This document shows positions 29,884 to 37,530 of a stretch of 64,000 nucleotides of DNA, in pieces. The notes under the pieces were generated by a model, which was not told the origin of the DNA, ran no database searches, and saw only the letters and a list, made by a program, of their open reading frames with translations. How positions within the stretch are numbered: position 1 is the stretch's first letter; each line of letters begins with the position of its first letter. This stretch comes from an uncultured Tateyamaria sp. (GTDB lineage Bacteria > Pseudomonadota > Alphaproteobacteria > Rhodobacterales > Rhodobacteraceae), in the NCBI RefSeq assembly GCF_947496075.1, contig NZ_CANMBJ010000004.1, forward strand, positions 248,001-312,000. The letters run 5' to 3'. The position numbers and the translations under genes are program-made.

Positions 29884-29936
29884 AAGTTCAGAGCAATCGA
29901 ATAAGATTTAATAACATATTCAGAGACTCTGAACTT
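29884..29936. promoter_or_regulatory. Putative LysR operator: palindrome TTCAGAGACTCTGAA (29919-29933) plus distal half-site TTCAGAG (29887-29893)
   Basis: Perfect 7-1-7 palindrome and a third identical half-site; AAGTTCAGAG/CTCTGAACTT form a 10-bp inverted repeat (29884-29893 / 29927-29936). Confidence 0.7.
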
Positions 29937-30827
29937 ATGCAGACACGCGCGCTCAGAAGCCTGGTCAAGATTTCAACGGTTGGATCATTCGCCAAGGCAG
30001 CAGATCAGTTAAACATGACGCTCCCAGCGCTCTCCATGCAGATGAAAGCATTGGAGAGCGAATTGGCGGTGGAGCTTTTTGACAGGTCCGTGCGCCCACC
30101 GCGTCTGACACCCATTGGACGGTCCGTCGTTCATGAGGCAGCCGCGCTGTTACAAACAGAGGACAGCCTTATTGAACTCTGCCGCCCAAGCGATTCATTG
30201 GTTGGGCGGTTCAGGCTCGGCTTCATCACAACAGCGGCGGTGCGGCTGCTGCCCGGCTTCTTGGACAACGCACAAAAGAATGCGCCACGTGCGACATTCG
30301 AATTCGAGACTGGCCTCTCAAGAACCCTGCAGAACAGGGTTCTTGCTGGCCAGATCGATGCGGCCGTGCTGACCGATGCTGATGGCCTACCGAACGAACT
30401 GTCAGCAACCGTTATCCGCGAGGAGCCTTTCGTTTTTGCAGCCCATTCCACGTTGATGGCTGACGGCATGCGCGGTCTTCTTGCCAAACACCCGTTCTTC
30501 CATTTCATGCCAGACACCGGCATTGGAAAACTCATCGCCAACGAAATGGCGCGACATGATCGCCAAACAGCCGCCAATACGGTTGTTCTGGACAATCTCG
30601 AAGCCATTATGGAGTGCGTCACGAACGGGCTTGGCTTCACGTTGCTTCCCGAACCGGATGTGGACCGCTATCGAACCGGGTCAGTGCAAAAGATACCTTT
30701 ACCGAAGCCGCTTCGCCGGGTTCTTGTATTGGCAACCTTGCGACAAGGCGCGCTGTCCTCACGAACAGATACCTTGGCATCGTTGTTGGACAGCACGCAC
30801 GTGTATAACGCCCATACCAGCCGTTGA
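29937..30827 (+). CDS. LysR family transcriptional regulator
   Basis: MQTRALRSLVKISTVGSFAKAADQLNMTLPALSMQMKALESELAVELFDR HTH; ATG at 29937 chosen over the track start 29769. Confidence 0.92.
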   Translation: MQTRALRSLVKISTVGSFAKAADQLNMTLPALSMQMKALESELAVELFDRSVRPPRLTPIGRSVVHEAAALLQTEDSLIELCRPSDSLVGRFRLGFITTAAVRLLPGFLDNAQKNAPRATFEFETGLSRTLQNRVLAGQIDAAVLTDADGLPNELSATVIREEPFVFAAHSTLMADGMRGLLAKHPFFHFMPDTGIGKLIANEMARHDRQTAANTVVLDNLEAIMECVTNGLGFTLLPEPDVDRYRTGSVQKIPLPKPLRRVLVLATLRQGALSSRTDTLASLLDSTHVYNAHTSR

Positions 30828-31017
30828 AGCCGAAAGTTGACGCCTGAGCTGGTTGTTCCAAGACCTTGCCCTTCGTGAGAATCATAACCTGCGCAAGGCA
30901 TACTAGTGATCGCGCTAAGCATCTTGCATTTCCGCGGCGATAATGATACAAATTATCTCATTAATTGCAATTGCTGCATGTAAGCACTAGTGCGGACGCT
31001 TTTCTTTTCGCTGCACT

Positions 31018-31049
31018 TTAATGCCAGATTGATTTCTGATTAGGTCCAG
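31018..31049 (-). promoter_or_regulatory. Putative TauR autoregulatory site: CTGGACCTAA (31040-31049) and CTGGCATTAA (31018-31027)
   Basis: Direct repeats on the minus strand, 22-bp spacing, just upstream of the tauR ATG at 31064. Confidence 0.6.
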
Positions 31050-31063
31050 AATACCCTACAGGC

Positions 31064-32521
31064 ATGGCACTCCCAGTCGAAACATTCTTCTTACAGCCCG
31101 GACATCAGGGCACGCTGCAAAGCCAGGTGCAGCAGATGATCGCACATGGCATACTGTCTGGGCGCTTCGGATCGGGTGAAAAACTGCCCTCTACCCGCAA
31201 ACTGGCCACCCATCTGGGCATCAGTCGGATCACGGTGACGCTTGCGTATACTGAACTCGTCGCCTCGGACTACCTGACCGCACGCGGACGTTCGGGCTAC
31301 TACGTGTCAGCAAATGCACCCGTCCCGCCAAGCTACCAGCCACAACCGGCGTCAGGCGATGCAGTGGACTGGACACGCGCCATTGGACAGCGCTTTTCAG
31401 GCGGGCACACGCTCAGCAAACCGCAGGATTGGGCGCGGTTCAAATACCCCTTCATCTATGGGCAAACAGACCCGCAACTTTTTGACCACGCAAACTGGCG
31501 CCAATGTGCGTTGCAGGCACTGGGGCAAAGAGACTTTGCGGCCCTGACATCCGACTACTTTGATCAGGACGATCCACAGCTTATCGAGTTTATCCAGCGC
31601 AACACCCTGCCCCGCCGCGGCATCTCAGCCAACGCCGACGAAATCCTTATCACACTTGGCGCACAGAATGCGCTATGGCTGGCCGCGCAAATCCTACTAA
31701 CCCAACGCCGAACCGCCGCATTCGAAGACCCCTGCTATCCGGCTCTGCGCGAGATTCTGAACCAATCCCGCTGCCACCTTGCACCAGTGCGCGTGGATCG
31801 GGACGGACTGCCGCCAGACGGCATTCCCCCGGATACGGACGTTATCTTTTCTACACCCAGCCACCAATGCCCGACCACCTCGACGATGCCCGTGGCGCGC
31901 AGGCAGGCCCTGCTGGACCGCGCACGCGAGTTGGACGCCCTGATTGTCGAAGATGATTACGAGTTTGAGATGTCGTTTCTCAACCCGCCCTCACCAGCGC
32001 TCAAGTCCATGGATACAGACGGGCGCGTGATCTATGTGGGCAGCTTCTCCAAGTCGCTGTTCCCAGGGCTGCGTCTGGGCTATCTTGTTGGCTCGGAGCC
32101 CTTTGTACGCGAAGCCCGCGCACTGCGCACATCCGTCCTGCGCCACCCGCCGGGTCACATTCAACGCACTGCGGCCTACTTCCTTTCAATGGGCCACTAC
32201 GATGCACAAATCCGCAAGATGGGAGCAGCGTTGCACGTCCGCCGGGATGCAATGCAAGCCGCCATCGAAACCCACGGACTGGAGATCGCAGGCCAGGGCG
32301 CTTTTGGCGGTTCTTCCTACTGGATGCGCGCACCAAATGGAGTGGATACACGCGAGCTGACGCAACGCCTGCAAGAGACAGGCGTACTGATTGAACCGGG
32401 GCACGCTTTCTTTTCCGGGGATGATCAACCCAAGGGCTTCTACCGCCTTGGATACTCCTCAATTCACGTCGATCGGATCAAGGATGGAATTGGACTGATC
32501 GCACAAGCACTGCCACACTAG
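31064..32521 (+). CDS. tauR: MocR-type GntR regulator of taurine metabolism
   Basis: wHTH LQSQVQQMIAHGILSGRFGSGEKLPSTRKLATHLGISRITV plus aminotransferase-like domain (VEDDYEFEMSF..GSFSKSLFPGLRLGYLV); adjacent to xsc. Confidence 0.9.
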   Translation: MALPVETFFLQPGHQGTLQSQVQQMIAHGILSGRFGSGEKLPSTRKLATHLGISRITVTLAYTELVASDYLTARGRSGYYVSANAPVPPSYQPQPASGDAVDWTRAIGQRFSGGHTLSKPQDWARFKYPFIYGQTDPQLFDHANWRQCALQALGQRDFAALTSDYFDQDDPQLIEFIQRNTLPRRGISANADEILITLGAQNALWLAAQILLTQRRTAAFEDPCYPALREILNQSRCHLAPVRVDRDGLPPDGIPPDTDVIFSTPSHQCPTTSTMPVARRQALLDRARELDALIVEDDYEFEMSFLNPPSPALKSMDTDGRVIYVGSFSKSLFPGLRLGYLVGSEPFVREARALRTSVLRHPPGHIQRTAAYFLSMGHYDAQIRKMGAALHVRRDAMQAAIETHGLEIAGQGAFGGSSYWMRAPNGVDTRELTQRLQETGVLIEPGHAFFSGDDQPKGFYRLGYSSIHVDRIKDGIGLIAQALPH

Positions 32522-32522
32522 C

Positions 32523-32555
32523 CTGGACTTATTCGGAGATCACAACTGGCCCTAA
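32523..32555 (+). promoter_or_regulatory. Putative TauR operator: direct repeats CTGGACTTAT-N13-CTGGCCCTAA upstream of xsc
   Basis: 23-bp start-to-start spacing (32523, 32546), 83 bp upstream of the xsc ATG. Confidence 0.65.
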
Positions 32556-32637
32556 CCCAGCGTCCACCACAACAGTAACGTCTGTTGCAACATTTCCGGG
32601 GCGATTCGACGCCCCCGCCTCTATTGGAGACTGCCCC

Positions 32638-34419
32638 ATGAAGATGACCACCGAAGAAGCATTCGTGAAGTGCCTGCAGCGCCACGGGATTGAGCACGCC
32701 TTTGGCATTATCGGCTCGGCCATGATGCCCATTTCCGACATCTTCCCCGATGCGGGCATCCAATTCTGGGACTGCGCCCACGAAGGGTCCGCCGGCATGA
32801 TGTCTGACGGCTACACACGCGCCACCGGCAAGATGTCGATGATGATCGCGCAGAACGGGCCCGGCATCACCAACTTCGTGACGGCTGTAAAAACCGCTTA
32901 CTGGAACCACACACCGCTGCTGCTGGTCACACCACAGGCTGCGAACAAAACCATTGGTCAGGGCGGTTTCCAGGAAGTCGAACAGATGAAACTGTTCGAA
33001 GACATGGTTTCCTATCAGGAAGAAGTCCGTGATCCGACCCGTGTCGCCGAAGTTCTGACCCGTGTGATAAGCCAGGCCAAGCGTCTGTCCGGTCCGGCTC
33101 AGATCAACATCCCGCGCGACTTCTGGACCCAAGTCGTGGACATCGAAATTCCCGACCCCATCGAATTCGAAGCGTCCCCCGGCGGTCAAAACTCGGTTGC
33201 CGAAGCGGCGGCCATCCTGTCCGCGGCGAAGAACCCCGTCATCCTGAACGGCGCTGGCGTTGTCCTGTCCAAGGGTGGTCTCGCAGCCTCGCAAGAACTG
33301 GCCGAGCGTCTGACAGCACCCGTCTGCGTGGGCTACCAGCACAACGACGCGTTCCCCGGCAACCACCCGCTGTTCGCTGGCCCGCTGGGCTACAACGGCT
33401 CCAAGGCCGGTATGCAGCTGATCTCGGAAGCGGACGTTGTTCTGTGCCTTGGCACGCGCCTCAACCCGTTCTCGACCCTGCCCGGCTACGGCATAGACTA
33501 CTGGCCCACGGATGCGAAAATCATCCAGGTCGACATCAACCCCGACCGCATCGGCCTGACCAAGAAGGTCACCGTGGGCATCGTGGGTGACGCGGCCAAA
33601 GTGGCGAACGGCATCCTGTCGCAACTGGCGGATGATGCAGGCGACGCGGGCCGCGACGCACGCAAGGACAAGATCGCTCAGACAAAATCGGCATGGGCTC
33701 AAGAGCTAACGTCGATGACAGAAGAGCAGGACGATCCCGGCACCAACTGGAACGAGCGTGCCCGCGCAGCGAAACCTGACTGGATGGCCCCGCGCATGGC
33801 GTGGCGTGCGATCCAAGCCGCTCTGCCGGTCGAAGCCATCATCTCCTCCGACATCGGCAACAACTGCGCCATCGGCAACGCCTATCCCTCCTTCGAAGAG
33901 GGCCGGAAATACCTAGCGCCTGGCCTGTTTGGTCCTTGCGGCTACGGCCTGCCCGCCATCGTGGGGGCGAAGATCGGCCAGCCTGACGTTCCGGTTGTCG
34001 GCTTTGCCGGTGACGGTGCCTTTGGTATCGCGGTGAACGAATTGACAGCGATCGGCCGTGGCGAATGGCCTGCCATCACGCAGATCGTCTTCCGCAACTA
34101 CCAGTGGGGCGCGGAGAAGCGGAACTCGACCCTGTGGTTCGACGACAACTTCGTCGGCACCGAGCTGGATGAACAAGTGTCCTATGCCGGTATCGCGAAT
34201 GCCTGTGGTTTGAAGGGCGTTGTGGCCCGGACCCAGGAAGAACTGACAGCCGCGCTGAACCAGGCGATCAAAGATCAGATGGAAAATGGCATCACCACGC
34301 TGATCGAAGCCATGATCAACCAGGAACTGGGCGACCCGTTCCGCCGCGACGCGATGAAGAAGCCCGTAAAAGTGGCTGGCATCTCCAAAGACGATATGGT
34401 TCCGCAAACTGTGGCCTAA
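32638..34419 (+). CDS. xsc: Sulfoacetaldehyde acetyltransferase
   Basis: ThDP enzyme: MKMTTEEAFVKCLQRHGIEHAFGIIGSAMMPISDIFPDAGIQFWDCAHEGSAGMMSDGYTRATGKMSMMIAQNGPGITNFVTA, Xsc-type sequence. Confidence 0.96.
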   Translation: MKMTTEEAFVKCLQRHGIEHAFGIIGSAMMPISDIFPDAGIQFWDCAHEGSAGMMSDGYTRATGKMSMMIAQNGPGITNFVTAVKTAYWNHTPLLLVTPQAANKTIGQGGFQEVEQMKLFEDMVSYQEEVRDPTRVAEVLTRVISQAKRLSGPAQINIPRDFWTQVVDIEIPDPIEFEASPGGQNSVAEAAAILSAAKNPVILNGAGVVLSKGGLAASQELAERLTAPVCVGYQHNDAFPGNHPLFAGPLGYNGSKAGMQLISEADVVLCLGTRLNPFSTLPGYGIDYWPTDAKIIQVDINPDRIGLTKKVTVGIVGDAAKVANGILSQLADDAGDAGRDARKDKIAQTKSAWAQELTSMTEEQDDPGTNWNERARAAKPDWMAPRMAWRAIQAALPVEAIISSDIGNNCAIGNAYPSFEEGRKYLAPGLFGPCGYGLPAIVGAKIGQPDVPVVGFAGDGAFGIAVNELTAIGRGEWPAITQIVFRNYQWGAEKRNSTLWFDDNFVGTELDEQVSYAGIANACGLKGVVARTQEELTAALNQAIKDQMENGITTLIEAMINQELGDPFRRDAMKKPVKVAGISKDDMVPQTVA

Positions 34420-34432
34420 TCTGCTAAGACCC

Positions 34433-34465
34433 GAGGGGATGGGCACGCGCCCGTCCCCTCTTTTT
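34433..34465 (+). terminator. Terminator-like hairpin between xsc and pta
   Basis: GAGGGGATGGGC-ACGC-GCCCGTCCCCTC-TTTTT (one G-U pair). Confidence 0.88.
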
Positions 34466-34485
34466 CATTTTTGAAAGGTGGTTTC

Positions 34486-35415
34486 GTGCCCCAATCCTTC
34501 CTGTCTGACGCCACAGCAATTGCACCTGCGCACATCATCGAAATGGCGCAAAAGGCGGCCAGCCCCCGCGTGGCCATTGCCCGCGCCGGTGCGCCCCTGC
34601 CGATGCTGGCAGCCAAGGAAGCAACCGAAGCCAACATGATGATCCCGGTCTTCACGGGTGAGCGTCACATGATCGAGGCCGAGGCTGAAAAGCTGAATTG
34701 GGACATCTCGGGTTTCGAGCTGATCGAAGCCGAGGGCGAAGCAGCCTCTGGTGCTGCTGCCGCACTGGCCTGCGGCGAAGGCCGCGCTGATGTGTTGATG
34801 AAGGGCCAGCTCCATACCGACGCGTTCATGCGTGCCGCGGTGTCGCGCGATGCGGGCCTGCGCACAGGCCGCCGCTTTGTCCACATCTTCCACATCACTA
34901 CAGCCGATGGCACCGGGTCGATCACCATCTCCGATGCTGCCGTCAACGTAAACCCGGACATCGCGACGCGTCAGGACGCAACGGCTGAGGTGGTCAAGCT
35001 GCTTCACAAGTTGGGCAATGCCCGCCCCAAGGTTGCCTTCCTGTCCGCCACCGAATCCGCCATCGAAAGCGTGCCGTCCTCCATGGAGGGCCGCGCGCTG
35101 CGCGATTGGGCGCGCGAGAATATAGCGGATGCCGATTTCTCCGGCCCACTGGCCTTTGACCTGATCATGTCCCCCAAATCCGTGGCGACCAAGAAGATGA
35201 CGGACGATCCGGTTGCTGGCAAAGCCGACGCAATCATCGTGCCTGACATCGTGTCGGGCAACGGGCTATTCAAATCCTTCGTCTACCTTGCCGGTGGCTG
35301 CGCAGGCGGCATCGTCATGGGTGCCAAGGTGCCAATCCTTTTGACCTCGCGCGCGGACCCTCCCGCGGCGCGCCTGTCTTCCGTGGCCCTCGGGGCCATC
35401 ATGGCCGCCGCATGA
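34486..35415 (+). CDS. pta: Phosphate acetyltransferase (GTG start likely)
   Basis: PTA/PTB-family sequence (ADVLMKGQLHTDAFMRAAVSRDAGLRTGRR; CAGGIVMGAKVPILLTSRADPPAARLSSVALG); between xsc and ackA. Confidence 0.9.
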   Translation: MPQSFLSDATAIAPAHIIEMAQKAASPRVAIARAGAPLPMLAAKEATEANMMIPVFTGERHMIEAEAEKLNWDISGFELIEAEGEAASGAAAALACGEGRADVLMKGQLHTDAFMRAAVSRDAGLRTGRRFVHIFHITTADGTGSITISDAAVNVNPDIATRQDATAEVVKLLHKLGNARPKVAFLSATESAIESVPSSMEGRALRDWARENIADADFSGPLAFDLIMSPKSVATKKMTDDPVAGKADAIIVPDIVSGNGLFKSFVYLAGGCAGGIVMGAKVPILLTSRADPPAARLSSVALGAIMAAA

Positions 35416-36482
35416 TCCTTGTCGTCAATGCAGGCTCCTCCTCCATCAAGGTCGCGCTGTTCCAGCCGGACCTGACAGAAGTGATGGCAGGACAGGTCAG
35501 CGGCATTGGCGGCGCATTGGCCCACCTGACACTTGGGGACGAAGACCAGAACGTCACCGCACCCGATCATGACGCGGCACTGACAACGATCCTCGACAGC
35601 CTCACCAGACAAGGCATCACACCGGACCAGTTGACGGCAGCAGCCCACCGCGTGGTGCATGGCGGCACATCACTGGTCGACCCCTGCGTCATCGATGACA
35701 CCGTGATCGCCGGGATTGAAGCCGCAACACCGCTCGCACCCCTGCACAACCCAAAGAACCTCGCCGGCATCCGCGCCCTGCAAACCCTCGCACCCGCTCT
35801 GCCCCAATACGCCAGCTTCGGCACCGCGTTCCACGCGAACCAGCCCGAGGTTGCAACCACCTACGCCCTACCCAAGGAACCCCGTTCCATGGGCATCCGC
35901 CGTTACGGGTTCCACGGCCTCAGCTACGCCTGGATTGTCACGCAATTCGGCGACGCGCTGCCCGAGCGGCTGCTTGCTTTCCATCTCGGCTCCGGCGCCT
36001 CGCTATGCGCCATTCACAACGGCACCTCGGTCGCGACATCCATGGGCTACTCCCCTCTGGACGGACTGACGATGTGCACGCGCTCTGGTGCCATCGACGG
36101 CATGGCCGTCCTGCGGCTGGCCGAGATCTATGGCGCCGACGAAGCCGCACATATGCTCAACCACGAAAGCGGGCTCAAAGGCTTGGGTGGCAGCAATGAC
36201 ATGCGCCTCCTCTTGGCCGCTGACACCGACGCCGCGCAGCTTGCCGTCGATCACTTCTGCTACTGGGCGGCCCGCCACGCTGGGTCAGCCATTGTCGCCA
36301 TGGGCGGCCTCGACGCCGTCGCCTTTACAGGCGGCATCGGTGAAAACGCCGAACCCATTCGCACCCGTATCATGGAGCACCTCAGCCTTTTTGGTGATGT
36401 CCCGGTACACGTGGTCAAAGCCGACGAAGAACGCCAGATCGCAACCGACGCACGCGCCCTGATGCAAGGGGCACCGCCGTGA
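35412..36482 (+). CDS. ackA: Acetate kinase
   Basis: ILVVNAGSSSIKVALF; AAHRVVHGG; RRYGFHGLSYAWI; FTGGIGENAEPIR. Confidence 0.93.
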   Translation: MILVVNAGSSSIKVALFQPDLTEVMAGQVSGIGGALAHLTLGDEDQNVTAPDHDAALTTILDSLTRQGITPDQLTAAAHRVVHGGTSLVDPCVIDDTVIAGIEAATPLAPLHNPKNLAGIRALQTLAPALPQYASFGTAFHANQPEVATTYALPKEPRSMGIRRYGFHGLSYAWIVTQFGDALPERLLAFHLGSGASLCAIHNGTSVATSMGYSPLDGLTMCTRSGAIDGMAVLRLAEIYGADEAAHMLNHESGLKGLGGSNDMRLLLAADTDAAQLAVDHFCYWAARHAGSAIVAMGGLDAVAFTGGIGENAEPIRTRIMEHLSLFGDVPVHVVKADEERQIATDARALMQGAPP

Positions 36483-37507
36483 CAATAACCGGATCCCCAG
36501 GAAACTTCCTCCAAAACCTCCCGGAACGCGCCCGCGTGCTATTCCCGGGCGTTCTGGTTGCCATCCTTGTCGCCATCACCGCGCAATTCCTAGCCGAACA
36601 TTACGACACGCCGGCGATGCTGATGGCGCTGCTGCTGGGCATCGCGGTCGCCTTCCTCGGGGACGAGGGCAAAACAGTCGAGGGCATCGCCTTTGCCGCA
36701 CGCACGATCCTGCGGCTGGGCATCGCTTTTCTGGGCGTGCGCATCTCTTTCGAACTGATGGCTGGGCTCGGACTGAACCTCGTTCTGCTGGTGATCGGCG
36801 GCGTCGCGGCGACCATCGGCTTCGGCCTGCTGATCGCACGCTTTTTCGGCCACGGCTGGCGCTTTGCCTTCCTCACGGCAGGGTCCGTCGCCATTTGCGG
36901 CGCATCTGCCGCCCTCGCGATCAGCGCGATCCTGCCCAAGGATGAACGGTCGGAACAACGCCTAATCTTTACCGTGCTGGGCGTGACCGTCCTGTCAACG
37001 GTTGCCATGATCGCCTATCCGATCCTCGTGACGCAGTTGGGCATGGACGACACGGCTGGGGGCATCTTCTTGGGCGCCACGATCCACGACGTGGCACAAG
37101 TGGTCGGCGCGGGCTTTTCCATCTCGGAAAACGCGGGCGATACCGCAACGCTGGTCAAGCTGATCCGTGTGTCGATGCTGGCCCCGGTCGTTCTGATTGC
37201 GGCCATTCTGATCCGGTCCTTTGTCGAAGCGCCAGAGGATGGCAAACGCCCGCCGCTCCTGCCGGTCTTCGTGATCGGGTTTCTGGCGTTGGCAACATTG
37301 AACTCGTTCAACCTGATCCCGGCCCCAGTCACCGACCTGATGAGCCAAGCCTCGCGCTGGATGCTGTTGGTCGCCATCGCCGCCGTCGGCATGAAAACAA
37401 ACCTCAAGCGGGTGCTGGCGGTCGGAGGGGCCGCCATCGCCCTGCTTGTCACCGAAACCGTGTTTATCGCAGCGCTGATACTTGCGGGGATTTATTATTT
37501 TGCCTGA
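36479..37507 (+). CDS. tauZ: YeiH/UPF0324 family putative sulfate/sulfite exporter (TauZ-like)
   Basis: Polytopic; FLTAGSVAICGASAALAISAILPKDERSEQRLIFTVLGVTVLSTVAMIAYPIL typical of YeiH; operon context. Confidence 0.82.
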   Translation: MTITGSPGNFLQNLPERARVLFPGVLVAILVAITAQFLAEHYDTPAMLMALLLGIAVAFLGDEGKTVEGIAFAARTILRLGIAFLGVRISFELMAGLGLNLVLLVIGGVAATIGFGLLIARFFGHGWRFAFLTAGSVAICGASAALAISAILPKDERSEQRLIFTVLGVTVLSTVAMIAYPILVTQLGMDDTAGGIFLGATIHDVAQVVGAGFSISENAGDTATLVKLIRVSMLAPVVLIAAILIRSFVEAPEDGKRPPLLPVFVIGFLALATLNSFNLIPAPVTDLMSQASRWMLLVAIAAVGMKTNLKRVLAVGGAAIALLVTETVFIAALILAGIYYFA

Positions 37508-37530
37508 CCAACAGGCGAAGGGGAGGCCAG

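Noticed and set aside
29769-29936. N-terminal extension of the LysR ORF given by the track
   Set aside because: Runs antisense through the acd-like gene start; the HTH begins at the ATG at 29937, typical of LysR proteins
32518-33702. 394-aa minus-strand ORF
   Set aside because: Antisense shadow of xsc
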